Part shown: positions 1 through 9,848 of the stretch, piece by piece
Numbering within the stretch: the stretch's first letter is position 1
Layout of the letters: each line of letters opens with the position of its first letter
NCBI GenBank assembly: GCA_002721105.1
Contig: PBJL01000012.1
Location: 59,219 to 123,218, forward strand
Source: Acidiferrobacteraceae bacterium
GTDB taxonomy: Bacteria > Pseudomonadota > Gammaproteobacteria > Arenicellales > UBA868
Direction of reading: 5' to 3'
Length of the DNA: 64,000 nucleotides
Notes under the pieces: generated by a model
What the model was told of the DNA's origin: nothing
The model's input: the letters and a program-made list of their open reading frames with translations, nothing else
Databases searched by the model: none
Translations under genes and position numbers: made by a program

Positions 1-1929
1 TTTAAATGCTCCCATCCAGACCCAATCTTCTGCTTTCTCCACTTTAATGGGGAGACTAAGCATAGAGAGTCGACCGGTCTCGGCATCAATATGTGCTATA
101 GCTTTTACGAGGCGTGCTGAAGTATAAGATCGAATATTATCAGGATCAGTGACGCCAGACCTCTGAATATCTTTTAGAATTGACCGTATATCAGCAGAAT
201 TTTTGGGAATTAGTGTGGCTGAATCAATGTTCTTTGACCGAAAGCCCGGCCCCCCGTTACTAACTGACTTAACCTGCCACTGAACTAAATCAACTATAGT
301 GGGATCACCATAGGTCCAATCCCTTGAACGAATTTCGGTCATCAAACCATCCAAAGCAATTAACGTATCAAAATCAGCCAAATCTCCATCCTGCCCTGCC
401 TCAACTAATATAATTCCAGGCTCTCCTTGATTCGACTGATCGAACAGCTCATCAGCAATATCAATAGATCGAACCATCCGGGAATTGGAATCAAGGTAGT
501 CATGTACATCGAAATCAGTCCCTGGTTGCCCGATGATCCAAGCAATAGCTGTTATCAAGATCGGAATTAAAATAAAAAAAAGTGGACGTCGCACCTGGAA
601 TACTCCAAATTTTCCTAACTTTGTCGCTAAAGTTGCTTTGTAATCATACGTGCTGACCTTCATTCCAGAACGTAATACAACGGCAAAAATACCTAAAAGA
701 AGGTAGCCTTCAAATATATATATGACAGCCAATCGACCCCACTCAGCAAGATCTTGAATAGACGAAAAAGCAGCTGTTCCGAAAGCTACCATAGTAGTTA
801 TCGTAGCCAAACCTAATGCCGGCCGCAAAGCTTTAATACTAGCCCACCCTGCTAAAAGCCTCGCCACATTGGTAGCACCAGTTTCTGTTGCTAATTTGCG
901 CCACCGATGCAGGCCATGGAATGAAAAGTCCACTCCAAGAGCTAATAATAATATTGGTAACATGGACGAGACTTGAGTGCGTGGATAACCTAACCATTCT
1001 TGCGTCCCAAACATCCATATCATCAAAAGACCCAATCCTAACCCCGCGGATAACACATCTCGCCAATCTCTAAAAAATAACCCAATAACAATAATCATAA
1101 GAAGGAAAGACACGCCGACCAAAGGCAATGTTTGATTGACCTCATCATTAACTTCACTATCTAAGCCTAAGAATGACCAGACATGTACACTTTCCCCCGT
1201 GCCGGTCATAGGGAGCGCATAAATCGCATCGATAGCTCGCTCCCATACCTCAAAAAAAGGTTTTTCATCACCAGGGGCTTTCGAAAATTCACCAGCTGGA
1301 CCATACAGACTTTCGGTATCTGCCACTCCCAAAATATAAAATGCGCTAGCTCTCCAAGAGCCATCCGGATTTTTTTTTAGGCCAGACACAAAGGTCTGAT
1401 AAGGATTTTGTCCGTTGTCAGCCTCAACTTCAAACAATCGTGTTAAAAGATCTGTTAGATCTTTATCAGTAGCTTCGTCAAAACGAGCTCCTATCCATCC
1501 AATCTGATCACTAACCGGAGATGCTTGATTCATTATGCTTCTCACAGTTTCTGCCATACCCCAAGGACCACGGACCTCTTTTTGTACCATCCAATAATAT
1601 CGAGAGACAAAATGTTTACTGATATTGCTATCCGCCATAACAAGATCATAACGGCGTACAAGTTCTCGCAGAACTGGCAGCGCAAGAACATTTGCTTCAA
1701 CATTTGAATCTAGTGGCCCTACGAATAATGGCACATCACGACCAAGCGGAGGCATCAACGTATCGGCACGTTCTCCAGCATTCCAAACTGGGTCATTCTC
1801 CAGAGTAAACGCTGGACGACTTTTTTCATTCGACCCAAAAATGAACCCTGCGCCCATAAAAATAGACACAATAAAGAAAAAAAATAGGACTGCGTAGCGT
1901 TGTATGCGCAAACGACTCAATTCACTCAT
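1..1929 (-). CDS. RND/MMPL-family exporter, 3' end cut by window edge
   Basis: The frame runs open for 643 codons from an ATG at 1929 to base 1, so only the C-terminal part is missing. Residues about 12-32 form the first membrane helix, followed by a large extracytoplasmic domain (to about residue 265). A block of hydrophobic helices then carries the diagnostic ALGVDFSFHGLHRW segment (near residue 333), the counterpart of the GVDYxxH motif of MMPL/RND transporters. A second soluble domain begins after about residue 475. The family exports lipids, hopanoids or other hydrophobic compounds using the proton gradient; the substrate here cannot be read from the sequence. It is transcribed away from the hydantoinase operon and separated from it by 245 bases. 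The start is preferred because the first helix follows immediately. Confidence 0.85.
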   Translation of the reverse strand, partial: MSELSRLRIQRYAVLFFFFIVSIFMGAGFIFGSNEKSRPAFTLENDPVWNAGERADTLMPPLGRDVPLFVGPLDSNVEANVLALPVLRELVRRYDLVMADSNISKHFVSRYYWMVQKEVRGPWGMAETVRSIMNQASPVSDQIGWIGARFDEATDKDLTDLLTRLFEVEADNGQNPYQTFVSGLKKNPDGSWRASAFYILGVADTESLYGPAGEFSKAPGDEKPFFEVWERAIDAIYALPMTGTGESVHVWSFLGLDSEVNDEVNQTLPLVGVSFLLMIIVIGLFFRDWRDVLSAGLGLGLLMIWMFGTQEWLGYPRTQVSSMLPILLLALGVDFSFHGLHRWRKLATETGATNVARLLAGWASIKALRPALGLATITTMVAFGTAAFSSIQDLAEWGRLAVIYIFEGYLLLGIFAVVLRSGMKVSTYDYKATLATKLGKFGVFQVRRPLFFILIPILITAIAWIIGQPGTDFDVHDYLDSNSRMVRSIDIADELFDQSNQGEPGIILVEAGQDGDLADFDTLIALDGLMTEIRSRDWTYGDPTIVDLVQWQVKSVSNGGPGFRSKNIDSATLIPKNSADIRSILKDIQRSGVTDPDNIRSYTSARLVKAIAHIDAETGRLSMLSLPIKVEKAEDWVWMGAFK

Positions 1930-2090
1930 AAACTACCTATAAAAATCGACTATTAAAAAATTTATCGAAAGTAAAGCTTAGTGGCAACCAAAGAGAAGCA
2001 ATAAGAGATCACATTACAAAGGTCTAAGTCACTCCAACTTACCGGTCATGACTACAACGTAGCCCATCTAACTCACAAATTATATTTATA

Positions 2091-2112
2091 TCAGATGTGA
2101 ATCAGATGTGAA
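2091..2112. repeat. 11-bp tandem direct repeat
   Basis: Two adjacent perfect copies of tcagatgtgaa lie in the 245-base gap between the end of the hydantoinase gene and the start of the RND gene. The position is compatible with an operator or simple slippage; no function is evident. Confidence 0.6.
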
Positions 2113-2174
2113 TCTAAGAGCAATTCTCTCAATATGTAGGTTACATTTCTAAAATTTTTGGACCATAATCCAAA

Positions 2175-3851
2175 CTAGTCCTCATGATATCCGTAAATTT
2201 CTCGTGCCGCCTCAATTGACACAAATCCATCAAGCACATCTTGCTTGACGCGTTTAGAATCACGTAATTTAGGATCGCCATAACCGCCACCGCCTGCTGT
2301 TAATACCAAAATACGGTCACCAGAAACAACGTCTGTTCTTTTCGTGCTCATCCGCATTTCTTTACCCGTGCCAGGAAAGGCGATAATTATATTCGCCTCA
2401 GGTTCACGACCCCCTTTTAGTGCCCATGGTCGCGATTTTGATTTTTTCATTACAGTTAAAAACTCTCCGTCACTGACAAATCGAATATCTCGACTTAAAC
2501 CAAGGCCGCCCCGATTTTTTCCAGCACCACCCGAATCAGTTCTTAACTCCACTTTTTCGAAAAACATCCCGGTGTTTGGTTCGAGCACTTCAATCGGTGT
2601 ATTTCGGCAAATACTCTCAGACAAATGTATTAATCCATTAGAGCCATCATGGTATGCAGAAGCGCCCCATCCAATTGAATCGTTATTACTTAAGGCAAAG
2701 AATTTACCTGTCTCGGGATGAATACCCAGCATCATAAAACCAGGCACATCACCTCCAGAAGAAGCTGAAAGTCGATCGGGGACTGCCTTCGCAAGCGCCT
2801 TAAATAATAATTCAAGCGCAACGATACCGGTCCAAAGCGTGAAAGTTGGAGCGGGATAAACGGCATGAAATAAATTGCCAGGTTCAGCGACTACATCTAA
2901 TATTCTAGAATGACCTGCATTTGATGGTTCAGAAGGCGTTGTAAGAGCTTTCAGCACAACCTTGCACATCGCTAAAGTTGTACCAAAAGGCATGTTAACT
3001 GGGCCTTTTTGTGTACCGGCTGATCCTGAGAAATCAACAATAAACTTACTATCCTTAATTGTAATTGTGACCTTCATAGTGATTGCATGCTCACTTATAC
3101 CGTCATCATCGATGATATCTGATGCAGTCCAGGTTCCTTTCGGAAGGTCCTGTAAAGCTTTATTAGTAGCCTTTTCTCCCGAATCAAGTATTTGCTTTAT
3201 AGCTTTATCAATTATGTGGCTTCCAAATTTACTGAGTATCTCTTTGATGCGGCGTTCACCAGTTCTTAGGCTCGAAACCATCGCATTAAAATCACCAATA
3301 ACTACATCTGGCATTCTTGAATTGAAGCGGATTAATTCTATGAGCTCCTTATCTATCACCCGATTCTTTACCAGTTTTGTTCCAGGAAATATCAATCCCT
3401 CTTGATGCATATCAGTGGAATCAAGTACATATCCTGGATCTTTAGCTCCGAGATCCATCCAATGTGCTCTGACTAATAGATAACCAAATAACTCATGTTC
3501 ATTATCAAAAACAGGAGCTGTCAACGTTGCGTCATACGAATGAGCCGCATTCCAATAAGGATAATTTGATATGACAACATCACCATCCTCGAATGATTCT
3601 TCCCCAAGATATTCCACTAATTTGACGATACTGTAGTCATTAGCACCCAAAAAGCTTGTTAATCCGGGACCCTCAGCAATTAAATCAAGATTGCGGTCAT
3701 ATATGGAAATGCCAAAATCTAGCACCTCGTAAATAACGGGATTGCACGCCGTACGTATCAGTGTTGCACGCATTTCCTCCGCCGCCGAGATAAGATAATT
3801 TCGTACGACTTCGACAACTGATGGATCTACATCACGATTAATTTGTTTCAA
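2175..3851 (-). CDS. hyuB: Hydantoinase/oxoprolinase B subunit
   Basis: 558 residues matching the HyuB/OplaH C-terminal family: the N-terminus VDPSVVEVVRNYL...AEEMRATL, the central SAGTQKGPVN region and the C-terminal GGGGYGDP block are all family hallmarks. With HyuA it forms an ATP-dependent cyclic-amidase that opens hydantoins, 5-oxoproline or similar lactams in the cytoplasm. The start is a TTG three bases after the hyuA stop; the next ATG (residue 27) would remove the conserved N-terminus, so TTG is preferred. It is the last gene of the ABC importer-hyuA-hyuB operon. The exact substrate is unknown, since family members with different substrates look alike. Length is normal. Confidence 0.9.
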   Translation of the reverse strand: MKQINRDVDPSVVEVVRNYLISAAEEMRATLIRTACNPVIYEVLDFGISIYDRNLDLIAEGPGLTSFLGANDYSIVKLVEYLGEESFEDGDVVISNYPYWNAAHSYDATLTAPVFDNEHELFGYLLVRAHWMDLGAKDPGYVLDSTDMHQEGLIFPGTKLVKNRVIDKELIELIRFNSRMPDVVIGDFNAMVSSLRTGERRIKEILSKFGSHIIDKAIKQILDSGEKATNKALQDLPKGTWTASDIIDDDGISEHAITMKVTITIKDSKFIVDFSGSAGTQKGPVNMPFGTTLAMCKVVLKALTTPSEPSNAGHSRILDVVAEPGNLFHAVYPAPTFTLWTGIVALELLFKALAKAVPDRLSASSGGDVPGFMMLGIHPETGKFFALSNNDSIGWGASAYHDGSNGLIHLSESICRNTPIEVLEPNTGMFFEKVELRTDSGGAGKNRGGLGLSRDIRFVSDGEFLTVMKKSKSRPWALKGGREPEANIIIAFPGTGKEMRMSTKRTDVVSGDRILVLTAGGGGYGDPKLRDSKRVKQDVLDGFVSIEAAREIYGYHED

Positions 3852-3854
3852 TCT

Positions 3855-5900
3855 TCAAATTCCGGTTGAAATTATCAAACTTCCATATCTATCGACTGAT
3901 AATACTTGATTCGAATGTATTACAGTCACTGATGTGCCTTCGTCAATTAAGGCAGGGCCGGCAATACTCCCACCCCTTGCTAATTCTGACCGCTCATAAA
4001 TTGAAAATTGCATAAATTGTCTATTAACAAAACAAAAAGCCTGCTTAGAGCTAGATGCTGAAATTTTTAGGTTTGAATTTTCCGGCATCTCAGAAAGCTT
4101 CGGTCTAGAAAATTGGCCAATACCTCGAACCCGAAGATTTACAACCTGTATCGGAGCTTCCATAGTGTGGCCATAACGATTCTGATGTTCTTCAGTAAAC
4201 ACCTCATGAATCAAGGAAAAATCAACCGGCCTTCCAACACTGATGCCTAACGCATGTTCCTGCCCTAAATAACGCAATTCTAGCTGGCGCATCAATAACA
4301 CCCTTTTATCGCTAATACCTTGATGAGTTAATGATCTCAATGCTTCATTCTCTAATTCAGCAAAGTGTGATTCAAGTTCTTCCAATAAAATATCATCAAT
4401 CAATGTAACTAATGTAAGAGAGTAATCATCGACAATATCGGCATTGAGCATGCCCCAAGCAGAAAATCCACTTGGGACTGGGGGAATAATGACCTTAGAG
4501 ATTCCTAACTCATACGCAACTAATGGTGCAAGCATGGGTCCGGCGCCTCCGAATCCTAGCAAGCTAGACTCTGCCGGATCCTTGCCGCGCTCTACAGTAA
4601 TCTGTCTGACGGCACCGACCGTTTTAGCCAACATAATATCGAAAATACCTGCTGCTACTGCTAACTTCGACATGCTAAGTGGAATCGCCAACTTATTTTC
4701 AATTCCAACCTGAGATGCACTCGGATCAAGCTGCATGCCGCCAGCTAAAAAGCGTTCGGAATTAATGTAACCGAGAGTCAGAGCGGCGTCTGTAACTGTT
4801 GGTTCCTGGCCACCTCTAGCGTAACAAATAGGTCCAGGTTCCGCACCGGCACTATGAGGTCCCACCTTGAGAATGCCTTCTTCGATCCAAGCAATGGAAC
4901 CGCCACCAGCGCCAATAGATCGAATATCATAAACTGGAATTAAAAGTGGATGATTTTCAATTGTAGCTTCAAAAGCTGTTGCTGGTATGCCATTATCAAT
5001 TTTACAAACATCAAGCGAAGTCCCGCCAACATCAAAAGTGATTAAGTTGTCCAAGTCAAGCAGGTCAGCAAAATATTCAGCGCCTGCAATACCCCCTGCC
5101 GGGCCAGACATTATGGTGTTAGTCGGTGATAGCTTGGCGGCATCAGCTGTCATAGCGCCACCACCTGATCGCATAACTAAAAATCGCCCATTGAATTTTT
5201 CCTGCGCCAAATCATCCTCTAGCCTTCTCATATATCTTTCAAACACAGGTCTTATGTATGCATCTAAAACAGTTGTGCTCGTTCTTTCATACTCACGATG
5301 CTCTCGCGCAATGTTGCTAGAAATAGAAATCTTAGTATCGGGATAGATCTCTCTAATTAAATCAGCAGCCGTATTTTCATCCTCTGGCGAAACATATGAA
5401 TATAAAAAACAAATTGCAATTGATTCAACACCATATCCCTCTATAAGTGTTTTACTAGCATCTCTGACATCATCTTTACTTAGTATCTGATCCTCCTCAC
5501 CTCGATGATCACGTCTTCCACCCACGCCAAGAATCCGATGTCTAGGAACAAGAGGCTCTGGTCTCTGATATTGGAAGTTATACATATCGGCATCCGGTAC
5601 ATTTGCTCTCCCTATCAGGAAAATGTCGCGAAATCCTTTATTAGTGATGATTCCAGTTTTTGCACCCTTTCTTTCTAACAATGAATTTAGTCCTAGCGTG
5701 GTTCCGTGGGTAAAGGTATCGATCTGAGATAAAAGTGGATCTATGTTGCGTAACGCTTTCATTACTCCAACCCATGGTTCTTTAGGAGTAGTTGAAGATT
5801 TGTGCAAAGTAAATTCACCCGATTCAGTATCAAGCCTGATTGCATCCACGAAGGTGCCACCTATATCTACTGCAATGCGGACCGTCTTTCCCTCAGCCAT
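3855..5900 (-). CDS. hyuA: Hydantoinase/oxoprolinase A subunit (ATPase-fold)
   Basis: About 681 residues with the N-terminal sugar-kinase/actin-type phosphate motif IAVDIGGTFVDA, the second nucleotide motif FDVGGTSLDV and the GAGGGSIAW loop typical of HyuA/AcxA proteins. It supplies the ATP-dependent step of cyclic amide hydrolysis with HyuB. An in-frame ATG five codons upstream (5915) exists, but GAGGAG at 5904-5909 sits just ahead of the ATG at 5900, so that start is chosen. It follows the fused transporter ATPase by about 60 bases in the same operon, which suggests the imported compound is the hydrolase substrate. Acetone carboxylase and acetophenone carboxylase subunits are related, but the two-gene layout and the peptide-type importer favour a hydantoinase/oxoprolinase. 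Confidence 0.9.
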   Translation of the reverse strand: MAEGKTVRIAVDIGGTFVDAIRLDTESGEFTLHKSSTTPKEPWVGVMKALRNIDPLLSQIDTFTHGTTLGLNSLLERKGAKTGIITNKGFRDIFLIGRANVPDADMYNFQYQRPEPLVPRHRILGVGGRRDHRGEEDQILSKDDVRDASKTLIEGYGVESIAICFLYSYVSPEDENTAADLIREIYPDTKISISSNIAREHREYERTSTTVLDAYIRPVFERYMRRLEDDLAQEKFNGRFLVMRSGGGAMTADAAKLSPTNTIMSGPAGGIAGAEYFADLLDLDNLITFDVGGTSLDVCKIDNGIPATAFEATIENHPLLIPVYDIRSIGAGGGSIAWIEEGILKVGPHSAGAEPGPICYARGGQEPTVTDAALTLGYINSERFLAGGMQLDPSASQVGIENKLAIPLSMSKLAVAAGIFDIMLAKTVGAVRQITVERGKDPAESSLLGFGGAGPMLAPLVAYELGISKVIIPPVPSGFSAWGMLNADIVDDYSLTLVTLIDDILLEELESHFAELENEALRSLTHQGISDKRVLLMRQLELRYLGQEHALGISVGRPVDFSLIHEVFTEEHQNRYGHTMEAPIQVVNLRVRGIGQFSRPKLSEMPENSNLKISASSSKQAFCFVNRQFMQFSIYERSELARGGSIAGPALIDEGTSVTVIHSNQVLSVDRYGSLIISTGI

Positions 5901-5903
5901 ATT

Positions 5904-5909
5904 CTCCTC
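5904..5909 (-). promoter_or_regulatory. Ribosome binding site deciding the hyuA start
   Basis: GAGGAG on the minus strand, 3 bases ahead of the ATG at 5900. It lies inside the longer reading frame that begins at 5915 and therefore argues for the shorter protein beginning MAEGKTV. Confidence 0.55.
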
Positions 5910-5962
5910 TTCCATTCAAAAACGTTACCATTCAAGGGCAGTCTTCTTTTTCAGTTTTACAT

Positions 5963-7963
5963 CTATGTTGTTGCTTGCCAACAGGCAACTTTATGTCCCT
6001 CGCTAACCTCCAATAATTCAGGATTCTGAGAACAAAGAGAAGTAGAAATTGGGCAACGAGGCAATAAACTGCATCCAACGCCTTCCAGATTCTCTTCGAA
6101 ATCGCGTTTCAATTTTACAGCATCATCCACCGCTCTTCCAAGCAAGCGAGGAATTGCGGCGAGAAGTGCTTGAGTGTAGGGATGTGTTGGATCTTTAAAT
6201 ACTCGATTAACTGGACCATCCTCAACAACTCGACCAAGATACATAACAATAACACGATCACACAGACCTAACACTGTTGCGAGATCATGAGTGATAAAAA
6301 TATAAGTACGATCTTTCCGTTCAATTAAGGAACGAATTAAAAGTAAAACCTGCGCTTGGATAGTTGCATCCAGAGCCGACGTTGGCTCGTCAAAAATAAT
6401 CAACTCTGGATCCACAACAAGACCTCGAGCGATTCCGACCCGCTGAGCTTGCCCCCCCGAAAGTTCTCGTGGAAATCTTTTTTTAAAGCCTTGGTCAAGG
6501 CTGACCTTATTCATAATATTTTCAACTGAGATTCTCTTATCATCCCGACTTACTTTTTTTAATCTAAGGGGATCGGTGATGATCTCATCCACTGGCAATC
6601 TTGGATTAAGCGAATCCAAAGCGTCTTGGAACACCAACTGCATATGTCGCCGCAAACGCCTCAGTTCAGCTCGATTCTTGTTTTTTAAATTGGAGCCTCT
6701 AAACCAAACTTCTCCTTCTAGAGGCGAAATTAACCCCATTATGGTTCGAGCAAGAGTGCTTTTTCCACAACCACTTTCACCCACAATGCCAACTACCTCG
6801 CCACGATTAAAGGTAAGATTGATGTCGCGCAAAACTGTTTGAGAAAAGCTATGCGTTCTCGATTGATAACCAACTCGAATATTCTCGAGCCGTATTATAG
6901 GATCACTATAATCCTTTCTTTTCGTTGTTGAATCGACTGGTTTTTGAGTGAATTGGTATGCATGATTATGATCATAATTATAATTCTTTTTCCTGGTGAA
7001 CTCAGATGGATGAAAACACCTAACTTCTCTCTTTTGGTCTCGAATAACTGTAGGGGGTATCTCTGCCTCACATTCATGATCAGAAAATTTACATCGAGGC
7101 AAAAATGGACAAGATTCTGGAATAGCAACTAGTTGGGGCATGACTCCAGCCAAGGGCAGAGAATGGGTGATCTCCCTGTCTAATTGAGGCACAGCATCGA
7201 TCAAGGAACGAGTATAAGGGTGCATGGGATTCTGAACTATGTCTAGAGTTGATCCGGCCTCTACCAACACTCCCGCATAAAGAACTAGTAGGCGATCACA
7301 AATTGAAGCAATAGCGGCAATATCATGCGAAATCACCAAAACTTGCCGATGATCGCGATCAGCCATTTCTCGGAATAAATCCAATATTTCCCTTGTCAAC
7401 GTAACATCTAATCCGGTTGTTGGTTCATCAGCTAATAAAACAGATGATTGGCAGGCAAGAGCCAATGCAATCATGGCACGTTGACACATCCCACCGGATA
7501 ATTCATGAGGAAACGATTTATACATACGCTCTGGATCACGAATACCAACACGTCGTAAAAGCTCATAGACATCATCAGACATCTTTCTATTTGATAAATT
7601 TTGATGCTTACCAAGACGATCGGCGATTTGTTTTCCGATTGTTCGGGTAGGACTCAGCGCTAATCGTGGATTTTGAAAACATAGCGCCGCATTAACCTTA
7701 TTATTTAAATCCGTATGTTCTGTTCTACTCGCCAACAAATCTATACCATCCATAAATATACTTCCCGAAATATCGGCATTATTCGGCAGTTGATTCGCAA
7801 TCGCGCGCGCAATCATACTTTTTCCAGCGCCGCTCTCACCCACTAACCCGACCACTTCACCAGGTGAAACTTTGAAGCTGACGTCAGTTAAAGCTACGAC
7901 CTTACCGTGTGATCCAGTAAGGGATACTGAAAGACTGTTTACATGTAATTCAGTTTCCGTCAT
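5963..7963 (-). CDS. Fused two-domain ATPase of a peptide-type ABC importer
   Basis: 666 residues holding two complete nucleotide-binding domains in one chain. Domain 1 has Walker A GESGAGKS (42-49), signature LSGGMCQR and Walker B LLADEPTTG. Domain 2 has Walker A GESGCGKS (about 395), signature LSGGQAQR and Walker B IIFDEPTSAL. Each domain ends in the cysteine-rich oligopeptide-ATPase tail (CPFLPRCKFSDHEC and CSLLPRCPISTSLC). An Asn/His-rich linker joins the halves. It equals OppD plus OppF, as in GsiA/YliA, and energises the DppB/DppC-like permeases encoded just upstream, with an ATGA overlap. The fused form means one gene serves both sites. Confidence 0.93.
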   Translation of the reverse strand: MTETELHVNSLSVSLTGSHGKVVALTDVSFKVSPGEVVGLVGESGAGKSMIARAIANQLPNNADISGSIFMDGIDLLASRTEHTDLNNKVNAALCFQNPRLALSPTRTIGKQIADRLGKHQNLSNRKMSDDVYELLRRVGIRDPERMYKSFPHELSGGMCQRAMIALALACQSSVLLADEPTTGLDVTLTREILDLFREMADRDHRQVLVISHDIAAIASICDRLLVLYAGVLVEAGSTLDIVQNPMHPYTRSLIDAVPQLDREITHSLPLAGVMPQLVAIPESCPFLPRCKFSDHECEAEIPPTVIRDQKREVRCFHPSEFTRKKNYNYDHNHAYQFTQKPVDSTTKRKDYSDPIIRLENIRVGYQSRTHSFSQTVLRDINLTFNRGEVVGIVGESGCGKSTLARTIMGLISPLEGEVWFRGSNLKNKNRAELRRLRRHMQLVFQDALDSLNPRLPVDEIITDPLRLKKVSRDDKRISVENIMNKVSLDQGFKKRFPRELSGGQAQRVGIARGLVVDPELIIFDEPTSALDATIQAQVLLLIRSLIERKDRTYIFITHDLATVLGLCDRVIVMYLGRVVEDGPVNRVFKDPTHPYTQALLAAIPRLLGRAVDDAVKLKRDFEENLEGVGCSLLPRCPISTSLCSQNPELLEVSEGHKVACWQATT

Positions 7964-8805
7964 TGTCTTTGATTACTCCTTTCCAAAAAACCCTCTCCAA
8001 TTAAATTGAAGCCTAAGACGCTAAGAAAAAGTACTAATCCAGGAAATACTGACGTCCACCATCGTCCGCCCACTACATCAGCCGCGCCTGTGCTAATCAT
8101 TGAGCCCCATTCTGCTTCTGGAATCGGAACACCCAAGCCCAAGAATGATAGGCCAGCTAAAGTTAGCATCGCCCAACCACAGTTCAATGGCGCAATAACT
8201 AACAAAGGACGTAAAGAATTCGGCAATAAATGCCTAAACAGTATTCGCATCATATTATTGCCAGCACATTCGGCCGCTTCGATGAACATTCTTTCTCGGA
8301 CCGCTCGAACTTCACTTCGCATTAAACGTATATAAGCTGGAGTAAAAACAAGCCCAATAGCCAATACAAGATGTATAAAATCTCGACCAAACATCGCTGA
8401 TACAGTCAAGGCTAATATGAAAGGCGGGAATGCTTGCAAAATATCAGTAAAACGCATTGCAATAGACTCAACCCAACCTCCGATATAACCAACGACCGCT
8501 CCAATCAAGCCACCAAGACAAACAGCAATAAGAACCGATGCTATGCCAATGCTAAGGTCGAGACGGGCTCCATGAGCAATACGACTCCAAACATCCATAC
8601 CGTTGCCGTCAGTGCCAAACCAGTGTTTAGAACTAGGTTCCGCTAAAAATGCCGAGAAATCTATTTCCGTTGGACTCCAAAGGGTAATCCATGGTGCGAA
8701 GATCGAAATCAACAACATTAATAATATAATCAAGCCACCAACTAAAATCAGCTTCTCACCAGGGATCTTTTTTCTCGTTATCGCTGATAATCCGAGCTGG
8801 TACAT
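7960..8805 (-). CDS. DppC-like ABC permease
   Basis: 281 residues from the ATG at 8805, starting MYQLGLSAITRKK. The frame is open further upstream to 8961, but that stretch lies inside dppB and encodes no family sequence. The ATG overlaps the dppB TGA by one base (TGATG), a classic coupling arrangement. It has the cytoplasmic N-terminal segment of DppC/OppC, a helix at about 18-40, five further helices and the EAA-loop region (EAAECAGNNMMRILFRHLLPN) that docks on the ATPase. It pairs with the DppB-like protein to form the membrane channel of the importer. Confidence 0.92.
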   Translation of the reverse strand: MYQLGLSAITRKKIPGEKLILVGGLIILLMLLISIFAPWITLWSPTEIDFSAFLAEPSSKHWFGTDGNGMDVWSRIAHGARLDLSIGIASVLIAVCLGGLIGAVVGYIGGWVESIAMRFTDILQAFPPFILALTVSAMFGRDFIHLVLAIGLVFTPAYIRLMRSEVRAVRERMFIEAAECAGNNMMRILFRHLLPNSLRPLLVIAPLNCGWAMLTLAGLSFLGLGVPIPEAEWGSMISTGAADVVGGRWWTSVFPGLVLFLSVLGFNLIGEGFLERSNQRQ

Positions 8806-9824
8806 CAGACCCTCACCCTTGGATCTAATACCGCTTGTAAAATGTCGGCTATTAAAAAAATAATTACATAGAATAAGGCTGTAACTAAAACGAAACCCTG
8901 AATAACTGGATAATCCCGAAGTAAAAGCCCTCGCAAAGCCCACTGTCCAAACCCCTGCCATGAGAAAACATACTCGATCAATACACTGCCACCGATGAGG
9001 TTCCCAAAGATGAGTCCCGCCAATACTGGTAGTGGAATAATTGATTCACGAAACACATACTTCCAAAAAAGTTCGCCTGATTTCATGCCATGAGCTACCG
9101 CACAACGATACCCAGGTGAACCCATAACTTCCAATGCTGATGCCCTAACCGAGCGCATCATTGGTGCAGCACCAACAATACCAAGAGTTATAACGGGAAG
9201 AATAAGATGGCTAAATGCTGAACGATAAGCTTGCCAATTTCCAGTGATAAGAGCATCTAATGTAAGAAAACCAGTAATCGGTTGAAATCCCAGATTACTA
9301 TCAATTCTACCGATTGGTGCCGGAGCCCAATCAAGCCATCCAAAAAACACCAAAATTAGGACTAATGCAAACCAAAATTCAGGTAATGAGTTGCCAATAA
9401 GAACCACTAATCGAGACGTATGGTCTGCCGATTTTCCGACCTTAGCTGCACTCAGAAACCCAAGAAAAAGCGATAGGATTAATGCAAAAAGAAACCCATA
9501 ACCAATAAGCTCCAAGGTCCTCGGAAGTCTTTCACGAATTTGCTCAAAAACCGGACGATTAGTCTGGATTGATGTGCCGAAATCACCCTGCAACACTCCT
9601 TTCATATAGTCCAAATACTGGGTTCCAATGGACTTATCAAGCCCATACCGCACCCTCATTCTTTGAATATCCTCAGCAGTAGCTGTTTCAGGAACTATTG
9701 AAAGAATAGGATCCCCAGGTAATACACGAATTAAGGCAAAACACAGCACACTGACCCCGATCAAAACCGGGATCAGTCGCTGTAAACGCTTCAGAATCAG
9801 TGCGATAACACGCACACTACCCAA
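8805..9824 (-). CDS. DppB-like ABC permease
   Basis: 339 residues with the N-terminal DppB signature (LKRLQRLIPVLIGVSVLCFALIRVLPGDP, read in part) and the EAA-type loop near residues 225-250. The start is a TTG at 9824, or possibly a GTG three codons in; either keeps the first helix complete. It lies 24 bases after the binding-protein gene and is coupled by stop/start overlap to the DppC-like gene. Family substrates are di- and oligopeptides, glutathione, nickel or opines; the neighbouring hydantoinase suggests a peptide-like cyclic amide. Confidence 0.92.
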   Translation of the reverse strand: MGSVRVIALILKRLQRLIPVLIGVSVLCFALIRVLPGDPILSIVPETATAEDIQRMRVRYGLDKSIGTQYLDYMKGVLQGDFGTSIQTNRPVFEQIRERLPRTLELIGYGFLFALILSLFLGFLSAAKVGKSADHTSRLVVLIGNSLPEFWFALVLILVFFGWLDWAPAPIGRIDSNLGFQPITGFLTLDALITGNWQAYRSAFSHLILPVITLGIVGAAPMMRSVRASALEVMGSPGYRCAVAHGMKSGELFWKYVFRESIIPLPVLAGLIFGNLIGGSVLIEYVFSWQGFGQWALRGLLLRDYPVIQGFVLVTALFYVIIFLIADILQAVLDPRVRV

Positions 9825-9848
9825 CTTAATTTCTTTTAAGTCAAATAA

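Noticed and set aside
839..1066. Several 60-90 codon open frames within the RND gene region
   Set aside because: They lie opposite or out of frame to the clear membrane transporter reading and have no ribosome sites.
8806..8961. N-terminal extension of the DppC-like gene beyond its ATG at 8805
   Set aside because: The 52 extra codons lie inside dppB and do not match the family; the TGATG junction and family start support 8805.
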